A stretch of DNA of 42,290 bases from Gammaproteobacteria bacterium (GCA_022822625.1 JAJEAV010000070.1:1-42290), one strand, 5' to 3'. Positions 1-7,046 are shown, numbered from the stretch's first letter. The notes: generated by a model from the sequence alone, not told the origin. Translations and numbers: made by a program.

Positions 1-76
1 TACGGGCTACCGAAGCAATCCCCGCATCCTCCCGGCTTTCGGCAATTTCATTCACGTTGTTGGTAGTATCTTTCAT
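1..76 (-). CDS. Partial small protein, N-terminus only
   Basis: The reading frame starts with ATG at 76 and runs off the left edge of the window, so only about 25 residues are visible (MKDTTNNVNEIAESREDAGI...). A strong GGAGG ribosome binding site lies just upstream on the minus strand, which makes the start credible. The visible part is hydrophilic and has no recognisable domain. It is the last visible gene in the minus-strand series of the ICE. A GC-rich hairpin (129-163) sits about 50 bp upstream of the start, in the same position as a related hairpin ahead of the 75-aa gene at 259-486. Function unknown. Confidence 0.6.
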   Translation of the reverse strand, partial: MKDTTNNVNEIAESREDAGIASVAR

Positions 77-128
77 TTTTTCACCTCCATAGTCAGAAGT
101 TGATGTTAGACATGGGGAGAGGAAAGAA

Positions 129-163
129 ACCCCCGGATGGGGAAAAATCTCCCCATGCCGGGT
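129..163 (-). repeat. Leader hairpin A upstream of the partial gene
   Basis: An imperfect inverted repeat has inner arms TGGGGA (138-143) and TCCCCA (150-155) and outer arms of the CCCGG/CCGGG type. It lies about 53 bp upstream of the start codon at 76. Its architecture matches hairpin B at 533-566. It could be an operator, an RNA leader structure or a dispersed element; the sequence does not decide. Confidence 0.55.
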
Positions 164-165
164 AT

Positions 166-216
166 GGGTCCATACGGACCCGGATTTAGGAAGCAGTCCC
201 TCCTAGGAGGGACTGC
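166..216. repeat. Two further perfect palindromes (166-181 and 193-216)
   Basis: GGGTCC-ATAC-GGACCC occupies 166-181. A perfect 24-bp palindrome centred on CTAG occupies 193-216, with arms GCAGTCCCTCC and GGAGGGACTGC. Both lie between the partial gene and the end of the 75-aa gene. On the minus strand they follow the stop codon at 259. The second has no loop, so it could be a protein-binding site or a cruciform; neither is followed by a clear T-run. Function unknown. Confidence 0.6.
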
Positions 217-258
217 GAAGTTGGAATGAAATCTGAAGTTGAAAAACTACGGACTGCA

Positions 259-486
259 TCAAAGGCCAAGATTGCCCTTGATGAGGTCCTGCAACAGACC
301 GGGTGCAACCAGAATCAGAATCGCAAGGATTCCGAATCCGATATTGATCCGCCAAACCAGTGGCCGAGTTATCTCTTTCGTATTCTTGTCAAGAAACTTA
401 AGAAAGGCCTCGATTTCCTCTGGCGAGTAGTTTTTCTTCATGATTTCATAAGCACGGATTGTGCTGTTCTTGATATTGTCTGTCAT
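259..486 (-). CDS. Small single-pass membrane protein, 75 aa
   Basis: I do not recognise this family. The hydrophilic first 40 residues are rich in charged residues (MKKNYSPEEIEAFLKFLDK) and probably helical. One hydrophobic segment follows at about residues 44-65 (VWRINIGFGILAILILVAPGLL), and the tail is short. The ATG at 486 is preceded by a GAGG ribosome binding site, which supports the start. It lies in the ICE downstream of the membrane-protein group at 845-1903, with an untranslated gap between. Hairpin B lies about 47 bp upstream of the start and may control it. A role in conjugation or at the cell envelope is only a guess from location. Confidence 0.7.
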   Translation of the reverse strand: MTDNIKNSTIRAYEIMKKNYSPEEIEAFLKFLDKNTKEITRPLVWRINIGFGILAILILVAPGLLQDLIKGNLGL

Positions 487-532
487 CTTGTTTCCTCAAT
501 GTCAATGGTTAAAAAACCGCGAGGAGATGACG

Positions 533-566
533 AACCCCGACACGGGGATATCTCCCCATGCGGGTG
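533..566 (-). repeat. Leader hairpin B upstream of the 75-aa gene
   Basis: A hairpin with arms GGGGA and TCCCC around TATC is flanked by outer arms CCCG and CGGG. It begins about 47 bp upstream of the start codon at 486. It resembles hairpin A (129-163) in both sequence and position: each has GGGGA/TCCCC inside CCCG/CGGG. Confidence 0.55.
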
Positions 567-844
567 TAGGGCAATTTGCCCTGAAGTTAGATATAGCACC
601 CGGTCTTCCCTGGGGAAGACTGCCGCCGGCTGCCGGTACTGCGGTCGCTTCTAACAGAAGCGATTTCAATTGGACGACTCTTTATGACAGTGTGACTGCC
701 ACTATTGAAACGAACCTTATCACAGGCGAATCAGGAATTGCAACAGTTTTTTAAACTTTTTCTGCAAGGCCCTGGTTTGCTACGGCTGGGGGTCCTGAGC
801 TTGTAGCCGCAAGGCATGGCAACTCTCAATGCATTGCGGTCGTA
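567..844. other. Gene-free ICE gap with small hairpins
   Basis: No open frame here has both a start signal and protein-like composition. The stretch contains short inverted repeats, including GTCTTCCC/GGGGAAGAC near 603-620 and TCGCTTCT-AAC-AGAAGCGA near 645-665. The frames at 461-754 and 226-654 on the plus strand lack a ribosome binding site and read like shadows. Confidence 0.5.
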
Positions 845-1003
845 TCAACCGGTGACAATCAGCCAGCCCAGAACCGTAGTGATCATGACTGCGACTCCGA
901 ACATGGTTGCGGTCAGCCGGTTGTCCTGCTTCTGGGTCTCGGTATGGTGCCTGGCAAGGATCCGGGCCCCTCCGGAGAGGGGCCACGGGTTGAATGAAAT
1001 CAC
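845..1003 (-). CDS. Possible 52-aa membrane peptide
   Basis: A GTG at 1003-1001 overlaps the TGA stop of the 248-aa gene in the pattern GTGA, which is common in translationally coupled genes. The frame gives a polar N-terminus and a C-terminal hydrophobic segment at about residues 34-51 (MFGVAVMITTVLGWLIVTG). No separate well-spaced ribosome binding site is visible; the GGAG sits directly against the GTG. It could therefore be a chance frame. If real, it belongs to the same membrane-protein unit as the 248-aa protein. Confidence 0.35.
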   Translation of the reverse strand: MISFNPWPLSGGARILARHHTETQKQDNRLTATMFGVAVMITTVLGWLIVTG

Positions 1004-1746
1004 CTCCGGATGGTTTCGATCAGAAAGTCCCGGACATTCCCGATCGCGTACTGGTCCAGCGGCAGTCCCGCGCAGTACAAATCCAGACACTCGCAGAGCG
1101 AGCGGTCTTCCAGTCCGCTTTTCCGCCGCCAGTGGTCGAAGACGTCCTGATGATTCTGATACGTCATCCAGAGGGCGGACGACAGTAGCAATACCACGAA
1201 TATCACGAAAATACTGGAATCATCAAGAACACCCGGAAACAAGAGAGGAGTTTCCAATACTGGAACACCGTCTCCCATCCAATGGATGGCCTTGGTTACT
1301 GACCAGACTGTTACGAATATCCCGGTACAGGTTGTTGCAGCGCAGAAGGTAACGAATCCGATAAAGGCCGCCCACAATGCAACTCTACCGTGCATATGGC
1401 CCAACCCCCCATGAATGCGATCAATCAAGCCGCCACTGTTCCCAATCATCATGCGAAATCCCCACATGCCTGGAAATAATGGTTGAGAATACTCATTACC
1501 AACGGGCTTTTGAAGGTTATCTGCAACCTGTTGCAGTGCGGCCTCAAGTTTTCCCACCATGGTCACAGCCAGGAATGGCCCCGCGGCCGTCCCGACAACC
1601 CCGATCAGCGGTATCGGTTCCCTGTTCCACCCGACCAGGACGAACGATGCCTGAAGCAGGAGCAGGACAGACGCACATGCCCCGAGCTTGCAGAATCCAT
1701 CGAGAAGGAACAGTGCCTTCCTGATTCCGTCAATGTTCTCCATCAC
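1000..1746 (-). CDS. Polytopic membrane protein of unknown function, 248 aa
   Basis: I cannot assign a family. Hydrophobic segments lie at about residues 19-40, 44-64, 123-148 and 178-195, and a soluble C-terminal tail of about 50 residues holds several cysteines (SLCECLDLYC). The start is either GTG at 1746 or ATG at 1743; both follow an AGGAG, and the ATG is the more usual codon. The gene overlaps the end of the 57-aa gene (1730-1903) and is followed by a possible 52-aa peptide, so the three probably form one transcript. Its place beside topB in an ICE suggests an element-specific cell-envelope role, but nothing in the sequence proves it. Confidence 0.75.
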   Translation of the reverse strand: MMENIDGIRKALFLLDGFCKLGACASVLLLLQASFVLVGWNREPIPLIGVVGTAAGPFLAVTMVGKLEAALQQVADNLQKPVGNEYSQPLFPGMWGFRMMIGNSGGLIDRIHGGLGHMHGRVALWAAFIGFVTFCAATTCTGIFVTVWSVTKAIHWMGDGVPVLETPLLFPGVLDDSSIFVIFVVLLLSSALWMTYQNHQDVFDHWRRKSGLEDRSLCECLDLYCAGLPLDQYAIGNVRDFLIETIRR

Positions 1747-1903
1747 TCCTGTGTGTAGGGGGTCTGTTCTCCCTGATGAATTTCCTTATCCTGGCTGCAG
1801 CTTCTTCTCCTGCTGTCTTGCCAGTGGGTTTCCTTCGTTTCCGGTTCTCGATGAATTTGTCCGCATACTTCAATTCCTTTTTGTCTTCGCCTGGGTCGAA
1901 CAT
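1730..1903 (-). CDS. Small basic/acidic protein, 57 aa
   Basis: The frame starts with ATG at 1903, preceded by GGAG, and reads MFDPGEDKKELKYADKFIEN and onward to a TGA at 1732-1730. The protein is very hydrophilic, with a lysine/arginine-rich middle (RKRRKPTGKT) and a probable helix (AGEEAAARIRKFIRE). The 3' end overlaps the start of the 248-aa membrane protein, a sign of translational coupling. The start lies 38 bp past the topB stop on the minus strand. No family is recognised; the composition would fit a small nucleic-acid-binding or adaptor protein. Confidence 0.6.
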   Translation of the reverse strand: MFDPGEDKKELKYADKFIENRKRRKPTGKTAGEEAAARIRKFIRENRPPTHRSDGEH

Positions 1904-1940
1904 TATCTTTTGATCTCCGGTACTGCTGTTTCAGCCATGA

Positions 1941-4085
1941 TTACCCTCCCAACTGTGCCGTATGCCGGCATCTGGGATAGGTCGAACATCCCAGGAATTC
2001 TCCCTTCCTGCCCTTGCGGACCACCATGGCACTGCCGCATACGACACAGGTCCTGCCGGTTGCCGTTGCCGGCTTCCTGTCGGCCTTCTCCCCGCTCTTC
2101 CGGATGTAGCGGCAGTCCGGGTATCCGCTGCACCCGACAAACACCCCGAACTTTCCACGCCGCGACATGAGCGGCTTGCCGCACTGCGGGCATTCTCCGA
2201 GCTTCGGGTTCGATTGTGCCACCCGGGCGCCACCCGGCGTATTCGGTTGCGCCCTGCCGGAAGGCATTCGGTTTCTGGCATCCTCGACCCACTCGGTCAC
2301 CAGTTCCTGCTGTCGGGCCATGAATTGCGCCAGACTCGTCTTCCCCTCCGCCACTTCCGAGAGCATCCTCTCCATTACCGCAGTGGTCGACGGATCCTTC
2401 AGCTCTTTCGGAATCGCTGCGATCAGCTCTCGCCCCCTGGGGGTCGAGTGCAGCGACTTCCTGCGGACCTCGATGAACCCGCGGCTCTTGAGTGTCTGGA
2501 TGATTTCGGCCCGCGTCGCTTCCGTGCCGATCCCGTCATGCTCGCGCAGAATCGCCCGCATGCCGGGATCCTCGACCTCCGCCGCCACCCGCGTCATGGC
2601 ACGGATCAGCGTGCCTTCGGTGTAGCGGGCAGGCGGCTTGGTCTGCCGATCCGTGACCTTCGTACTGTCGATTGCGACAGCCTCTCCCTTCTCCAGGTGC
2701 GGGACCGGCGGGTCCTCCCGTTCCGGCTTTTCGCCCTCGATCGCCTTCCAGCCGGCGATCAGCGTCTTCTTCCCGGTTGCCTCGAGCTTCACGCCATCGG
2801 CATCCAGCTCGAGTTTTACGGACTCATATTCGTGATCCGGGAGAAACTGCATCAGGTATCGTTCCGCAACCACCCGGTGGACATTCCGCTCGGCCTCGTC
2901 CAGTTTCCCGGCATCGACGACCTGCAGGGTCGGTATGATGCCGTGGTGTGCAGTTACTCTTGCATCATTCCATGCCCGTGATTTCTGCGCCAGGTCGATA
3001 CCCTCGAAGAGATGTCCGCATCCGCTTGCGCCAAGGGACTTCTGCAGGGCGACGATCACGTCGCCCGCTTCCGCGAACTGGTCTTCGGGCAGGTAGCCCG
3101 AATCCGATCGCGGGTAGGAGATTGCCTTGTGTTTTTCATACAGCGACTGGGCGATCTCGAGAACCTGTTTTGCGCCATATCCCCATCGCCTGTTGCCGAG
3201 CTGCTGCAGGTCCGACAGCGCAAACGGCAACGGTGCCTTCATCTGCTTCCGCCGGCATTCCGATCCGGTCACGGTTGCGTCCGTAGCAGCCTTCAGCTGG
3301 CCGGCAATGCGTTCCGCCTCCTGCCTCGATACGCATCTTCCCTCACTGTCACAGCACGATTCCTGTTGCGCCATACCGGGTTTCCACGATGCCTCGAAGG
3401 CACCGTGGCGATCGTGTCGGCACAGTGCCTCCACGGTGAAGTAGTCGGATGCCGTGAAGTTCTCGATTCTGAGATCCCGCTGGACCACCAGGTTCAGGGT
3501 AGGGGTCTGCACCCGGCCAACCGATGTCAGTCCATCCTCGCCCCGGGCCCGTCCGACCAGTGTCCACGCCCGGGTCAGATTCATGCCCACCAGCCAGTCG
3601 GCCCGGGATCGGCCTAGCCCGGCCTGGTAGAGAGCAACGGTCTCACCTCCATCGCGGACTGCATCCAGACCCTTGCGAATGGATGCATGGTCGAGCGCGT
3701 TCAGCAACAGCCTTCGCACCGGCCCTCGGTAGTGCAGTTCGTCAAGGACTTCGCGCCCGATCACCTCACCCTCGCGATCCGGGTCAGTGGCTACGATCAC
3801 TTCTTCTGCCTGCCCGAGCAGCGTCCGGATTGCGTTGATCTGCTTGCGCACCCGGTCCCTGGGTTTCAGTCTCCAGACCTCGGGGATGATCGGCAGATGA
3901 TCCAGGTTCCAGCGCTTGTAGTCCGGGTTGTATTCCTCCGGTTCGGCCTGTGCGTAGAGGTGTCCTACGCACCAGGTGAATGCGGTATTGCCGACCTGCA
4001 GGAACCCCGCTTTCACCTCCGGTTTCCCGATCGCATTTGCGATATCCCGTGCCTGGGCCGGTTTTTCGCACAGAAAGACCCTCAT
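1941..4085 (-). CDS. topB: DNA topoisomerase III (type IA), ICE-encoded
   Basis: This is a type IA topoisomerase that passes single DNA strands through a transient break using a covalent tyrosine. The Toprim domain starts the protein, with Glu7 and an acidic TDPDREGE motif at 100-107. The catalytic Tyr324 lies in ISYPRSDSGYL. Two C-terminal C4 zinc ribbons follow (CPQCGKPL...CSGYPDC and CVVCGSAM...CSTYPRC). At 714 aa it is longer than chromosomal TopB of E. coli because of these zinc ribbons, a form common on conjugative elements. ATG at 4085 is preceded by AGGAG. In SPI-7/PFGI-1-type ICEs topB follows the ssb gene, as here, and probably helps resolve replicating or transferring DNA. Confidence 0.95.
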   Translation of the reverse strand: MRVFLCEKPAQARDIANAIGKPEVKAGFLQVGNTAFTWCVGHLYAQAEPEEYNPDYKRWNLDHLPIIPEVWRLKPRDRVRKQINAIRTLLGQAEEVIVATDPDREGEVIGREVLDELHYRGPVRRLLLNALDHASIRKGLDAVRDGGETVALYQAGLGRSRADWLVGMNLTRAWTLVGRARGEDGLTSVGRVQTPTLNLVVQRDLRIENFTASDYFTVEALCRHDRHGAFEASWKPGMAQQESCCDSEGRCVSRQEAERIAGQLKAATDATVTGSECRRKQMKAPLPFALSDLQQLGNRRWGYGAKQVLEIAQSLYEKHKAISYPRSDSGYLPEDQFAEAGDVIVALQKSLGASGCGHLFEGIDLAQKSRAWNDARVTAHHGIIPTLQVVDAGKLDEAERNVHRVVAERYLMQFLPDHEYESVKLELDADGVKLEATGKKTLIAGWKAIEGEKPEREDPPVPHLEKGEAVAIDSTKVTDRQTKPPARYTEGTLIRAMTRVAAEVEDPGMRAILREHDGIGTEATRAEIIQTLKSRGFIEVRRKSLHSTPRGRELIAAIPKELKDPSTTAVMERMLSEVAEGKTSLAQFMARQQELVTEWVEDARNRMPSGRAQPNTPGGARVAQSNPKLGECPQCGKPLMSRRGKFGVFVGCSGYPDCRYIRKSGEKADRKPATATGRTCVVCGSAMVVRKGRKGEFLGCSTYPRCRHTAQLGG

Positions 4086-4180
4086 TGCTGAACTCCTGCT
4101 CCTATAAAATAAATATTGTTTATGAATAATCGAGTTTTTATTCGATTATTTGCTATTTTCCTGTCCTTTTGGCGCTTTTA

Positions 4181-4618
4181 TCATAAATATAATTTATGAT
4201 TAACTGGCGCATGCATCGACGCCTCCCGGTCCGGTGGTCCAGCGTGGACCACCGGTTCTGGCGCATCCTCTCTACGGTCTCCAGCGCTCCAAGATGGTTC
4301 ACCGAGGCCCAATCCAGCGATCTCCTTTTCGAGACTGACCAGAGTGCTGTCCCTGTCGTCACTCGAATTACGGTTCAGGACCTTTTCCGAGAATCTGTAT
4401 ATGAAGTCCCACAGCGCACTCTGGTAAACCCGGTCCGCCACTGCAAGCTCTTCGCGCGCTTCCACCAGTTGGGAGACATCGCGCCGCTTCATTTTCTCGA
4501 CCTCGATCCGTGCGTCCAGACCCTGCTGTGTGTAGAAGTGTCGGATGCCATCCATCTCGACACGGATCAGCAGTCCGATTCCGGTCTCGTGATAAATCGA
4601 ATTGTTCAATTCCTTCAT
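4181..4618 (-). CDS. Unidentified ICE protein in the STY4534 position, 145 aa
   Basis: The start is ATG at 4618, preceded by GGAGG; an upstream extension of the open frame to 4768 lacks a ribosome binding site and crosses a repeat. The protein begins MKELNNSIYHETGIGLLIRV. Its middle is charged and probably helical (EVEKMKRRDVSQLVEAREEL), and its C-terminus looks disordered. No motif is recognised. In related ICEs the gene between ssb and topB often encodes an STY4534-family replication protein. Position suggests this may be a divergent version, but I see no sequence proof. An AT-rich stretch with short inverted repeats (about 4100-4200) separates it from topB. Confidence 0.65.
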   Translation of the reverse strand: MKELNNSIYHETGIGLLIRVEMDGIRHFYTQQGLDARIEVEKMKRRDVSQLVEAREELAVADRVYQSALWDFIYRFSEKVLNRNSSDDRDSTLVSLEKEIAGLGLGEPSWSAGDRREDAPEPVVHAGPPDREASMHAPVNHKLYL

Positions 4619-4677
4619 GAAATTCCTCCACTGGATGACAAAATGCCCGTCGATAAAACAGTTGCCTCGAAAAACCC

Positions 4678-4731
4678 GGGTGGCCCACCGTGGGCCACCC
4701 CGAACGACATGCCCCAGACAGGCGGAAAATC
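4678..4731. repeat. Dispersed ICE repeat, copy 1
   Basis: The core is a perfect hairpin, GGTGGCCC-ACCGT-GGGCCACC, followed on the plus strand by CCCGAACGACATGCCCCAGA and then CAGGCGGAAAA. It lies between the SSB gene and the 145-aa gene, 60 bp upstream of the latter. Read on the minus strand the hairpin is followed by CGGGTTTTT, so it could also end or pause transcription. Related copies are at 5755-5777 and 6787-6870. Confidence 0.65.
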
Positions 4732-4768
4732 GCCTGCGCCAGCGCTGGCACAGGCGGAGCAACCGCAA

Positions 4769-5197
4769 TTATGCGGCTTCTCCGCTACCCGTATCATCTT
4801 CCGGAATATCGTCACCGCCGCCTTTCTTCCTGTAGGCAATGCTCTCGATGGAATCCGGGTTGATCGCAACCTGGCTGGCCACGAATATCATGCGGCTTCG
4901 CTGCTCGCCTGACTCCCTGTCTGTCCAGGTACTGTTGTCATAGCGCCCAGTCATCAGGATCCGTGCTCCCTTGTTGACGATGCCCCTGAGCGACCGGGTC
5001 CGCACGCCCCACATTTCGACATTGATCCAGAAATCCCTGTCGTGGTTGTAGTGTGCCGAACCATCCTCGTTTTCGCCATCGCGATACGAGCGGTCGATGT
5101 TGACCCGCATCCGCGCCAGATCGCGCGCCGGCTCATCCCCGCGGTCGATCGATTGAAATTCAATTTCGTGTACATATCCTCTTTCCACTGTAATCAT
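4769..5197 (-). CDS. ssb: Single-stranded DNA-binding protein (ICE type)
   Basis: The 142-aa protein has the OB-fold pattern of bacterial SSBs. There is a short N-terminal strand region, then FWINVEMWGVRTRSL, then IVNKGARILMTGRYDNSTW, and later RSRMIFVASQVAINPDSIES. The C-terminus (DDIPEDDTGSGEAA) is acidic but lacks the DDDIPF-type tip that binds partner proteins in chromosomal SSB, as often seen in plasmid and ICE versions. ATG at 5197 is preceded by TGGAG. It sits 21 bp from the DUF3158-like gene, consistent with one operon. It probably coats single strands made during ICE replication and transfer. Confidence 0.85.
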   Translation of the reverse strand: MITVERGYVHEIEFQSIDRGDEPARDLARMRVNIDRSYRDGENEDGSAHYNHDRDFWINVEMWGVRTRSLRGIVNKGARILMTGRYDNSTWTDRESGEQRSRMIFVASQVAINPDSIESIAYRKKGGGDDIPEDDTGSGEAA

Positions 5198-5218
5198 GAT
5201 AATTCTCCAGTATTCCGG

Positions 5219-5722
5219 TTAAAAACCAGCTTCACGCCAGATGGCCTTCAGGGCCTTCTCTTCAGCATGCAGCTGTCGTAATGACCTCCGCTCGGCAAAC
5301 AGCGCGCGGTACTGATGATTCAGAATCCGCCGCTCCCGGTCGAGCTCCAGCAAGGTCGTTTTCTTGTGGTCTGCCACTTCCGTGATCCATCGCGCCTGCG
5401 CGGCCTCGAGTCCCGAACCATCCGGCCCGGTCCTCCAGGGACCAGCATCCGGAGGTTCCTTCTCCATCAGGCTGGAACGGGTCGTGATCTTGCCGTCCAG
5501 CCCCTGTACCGTATAGCGCACCGACATCATCCCGTTGTAGACATGCGATCTCGCCCGGCACATCATTCCGTAGCCCCCCGCCAATCCGTCAGGCTCGGCA
5601 CCAGCCCGCAACAGTTCATTGATCTGTACTACCAGATGCTTCATGTCGTTTCGTACCCTGGCGAGGTCGGAGTCGATTTCCTTCAACCGCCCCACACGCT
5701 CCCCGTGTTTTCGTAAATCCAA
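5219..5722 (-). CDS. DUF3158-like ICE protein, 167 aa
   Basis: The start is a TTG at 5722 with GGAG upstream. The protein is mostly helical. The C-terminal region (ELDRERRILNHQYRALFAERRSLRQL) resembles the end of DUF3158-family proteins of integrating elements, and the gene lies exactly where DUF3158 is expected, between the PFL_4669 gene and ssb. The identification rests more on gene order than on sequence, so it is tentative. The biochemical role of DUF3158 is not known to me. A repeat copy (5755-5777) sits 33 bp upstream of the start. Confidence 0.6.
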   Translation of the reverse strand: MDLRKHGERVGRLKEIDSDLARVRNDMKHLVVQINELLRAGAEPDGLAGGYGMMCRARSHVYNGMMSVRYTVQGLDGKITTRSSLMEKEPPDAGPWRTGPDGSGLEAAQARWITEVADHKKTTLLELDRERRILNHQYRALFAERRSLRQLHAEEKALKAIWREAGF

Positions 5723-5754
5723 TTCAGATCTCCATCTTCCCGATTATTCGGACT

Positions 5755-5777
5755 GGTCCACCGTGGGCCACCCCGAA
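5755..5777. repeat. Dispersed ICE repeat, copy 2 (partial)
   Basis: GGTCCACCGTGGGCCACCCC is almost identical to the core of copy 1 (4678-4731). It is followed by GAATG instead of the CCCCAGAC segment. It lies directly upstream of the DUF3158-like start. A nearby AAAGGGCCCTTT palindrome (about 5821-5833) is separate. Confidence 0.6.
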
Positions 5778-5866
5778 TGTAAAACATGACCCCCGATTCC
5801 CATGATTCCCCCCTTACCCTTAAAGGGCCCTTTAGATGTTTTACACGACAACCGTGTTTTACACAT

Positions 5867-6748
5867 TCAATTCTGCTTCGGCTGCTCCAGCACTGGAGCA
5901 GCCTGCATCGGCACCTGTCGCAGCGTAGGTGCCGATTTGGGTCTCGGATACTCCGCAAAGTAGTCACACATCTCTTCCGGTCCTCCAAACATCCTCATGT
6001 CGACAAAGTTCTTTTCGGACAGTTTTCGGATGGCCTCGACCGCCGCACTGTTCCGTTCCTTCAGGTCCTGCCTGCGGCAGTTGGTCACGATCCAGTTGTG
6101 CCCAAGACCCAACATGCCCCGAAGCATCTTCCACACCTCGTCGATTTCCTTCTTCCCAGCGTCCCTGTCGATGATTCCCTGATGCGCCAGGGCCATGATC
6201 AACACCGCAAGCCTGTCGAACTGCACGATCACGTACAGCGCCCGGCTTGCATGATGGCCGAACCGGAACTGGAATTTCTTCGGTTGCGCCGAAACCGTCT
6301 CGGAGAGAAGATAGGCTCGCCCGGTCCGACCATCGGTACCGCGCACCTCATTGGCCAGAGCCTCGTCAAGTACCGCATGGTATCGTTCCCCCACTTCCCG
6401 GACCTGCTCGATAATCTCCTCGACCCGGTTTTCGACCTGGATCAAGAAGTAGTCCGCGAACGGATCGTTCATTCCGGACATCGAGTAGGCACTGTTGGCT
6501 TTTTTGGCAAAGCTCATCAGTCCGGTTATCGCCACACCCCCTGGTCCCCGCCGTCCATTGATCAGCATCAGGGCCTGGTTGCTGTGTATTTCCGCATCGA
6601 TGGTGCCCTGCAGTCTGCCGAGAGCCGGTTCCCCTGATTCTGGCGAAGTCTCGTTCTGCTGGACGGCCGATGGCACCGGCTTCTTTTCAGTGGCGTAATT
6701 GCCCCATCCAGCCAGCCTGTCATTGGTATTCATTGCCTGTTCTGCCAT
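5867..6748 (-). CDS. PFL_4669 / TIGR03761 family integrating conjugative element protein
   Basis: The 293-aa protein carries the signature of this ICE family: ITGLMSFAKKANSAYSMSGM followed by DPFADYFLIQVE. Further helical segments follow (GERYHAVLDEAL, and GNxW-like GHNWIVTNC near the C-terminus). ATG at 6748 begins MAEQAMNTND; a second ATG (M6) is also possible. The family is found next to ParB, DUF2857 and STY4528 genes in SPI-7/PFGI-1-type elements; its molecular role is not established. The gap upstream holds a repeat copy, a trinucleotide hairpin and twin palindromes, which may regulate this gene. Confidence 0.85.
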   Translation of the reverse strand: MAEQAMNTNDRLAGWGNYATEKKPVPSAVQQNETSPESGEPALGRLQGTIDAEIHSNQALMLINGRRGPGGVAITGLMSFAKKANSAYSMSGMNDPFADYFLIQVENRVEEIIEQVREVGERYHAVLDEALANEVRGTDGRTGRAYLLSETVSAQPKKFQFRFGHHASRALYVIVQFDRLAVLIMALAHQGIIDRDAGKKEIDEVWKMLRGMLGLGHNWIVTNCRRQDLKERNSAAVEAIRKLSEKNFVDMRMFGGPEEMCDYFAEYPRPKSAPTLRQVPMQAAPVLEQPKQN

Positions 6749-6786
6749 TGCTCATTGTGTCAATTGTCGTAAGTCTCGATTGATTT

Positions 6787-6870
6787 TTCCGCCCGTCTGG
6801 GGCTTGTCGTTGGGTTCTCGTGCCGGGGGGCCCCGCGCGGGGCCACCCCAATTTCCGCCCGTCTGGGGCA
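6787..6870. repeat. Dispersed ICE repeat, copy 3, inverted relative to copy 1
   Basis: The sequence TTTCCGCCCGTCTGGGGC occurs twice (around 6787-6803 and 6853-6868), flanking a GC-rich hairpin GGGGCCCCGCGCGGGGCC. The first half reads TTTTCCGCCCGTCTGGGGC then TTGTCGTTGGG. This matches the reverse complement of copy 1, so the element occurs in both orientations relative to the genes. Confidence 0.65.
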
Positions 6871-6909
6871 CTCTACATGCGCGCCCGCGCGCGTCTCCGG
6901 TATGTTTCA

Positions 6910-6963
6910 GTAGTAGTATGTAGTAGTAGTTATAATGAAAAACTACTACTACAGTACTACTAC
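6910..6963. repeat. Trinucleotide-repeat hairpin (GTAGTAG...CTACTAC)
   Basis: Left arm GTAGTAGTATGTAGTAGTAG (6910-6929) and right arm of the CTACTACTAC type (6943-6963) pair over about 20 bp with one bulge, across an AT-rich loop containing TATAAT. It lies in the gap upstream of the PFL_4669-family gene. The unusually regular three-base period suggests repeat expansion or a regulatory structure. Confidence 0.65.
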
Positions 6964-6969
6964 ATAGTA

Positions 6970-7020
6970 GGGTCAGTACGATAATCGTACTCAAGGGGGT
7001 CAGTACGATAATCGTACTCA
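6970..7020. promoter_or_regulatory. Twin palindromic sites, likely operators
   Basis: Two identical 24-bp direct repeats (6970-6993 and 6997-7020) each contain the perfect 17-bp palindrome AGTACGATAATCGTACT (6975-6991 and 7002-7018). Their centres are 27 bp apart. They lie between the STY4528-like stop codon (7047) and the PFL_4669-like start (6748). Two identical palindromes at fixed spacing are typical of sites for a dimeric DNA-binding protein. They could also be binding sites for the element's ParB or replication protein. No regulator gene is evident beside them. Confidence 0.6.
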
Positions 7021-7046
7021 CCTCCGCCCCATGTCCCGGTTCAGGA

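Noticed and set aside
461..754. 97-aa plus-strand frame near the left edge
   Set aside because: No ribosome binding site, overlaps hairpin B and opposes the gene series; composition is not protein-like.
4619..4768. N-terminal extension of the 145-aa ICE protein
   Set aside because: The extension crosses the dispersed repeat and has no ribosome binding site, whereas ATG at 4618 follows GGAGG.
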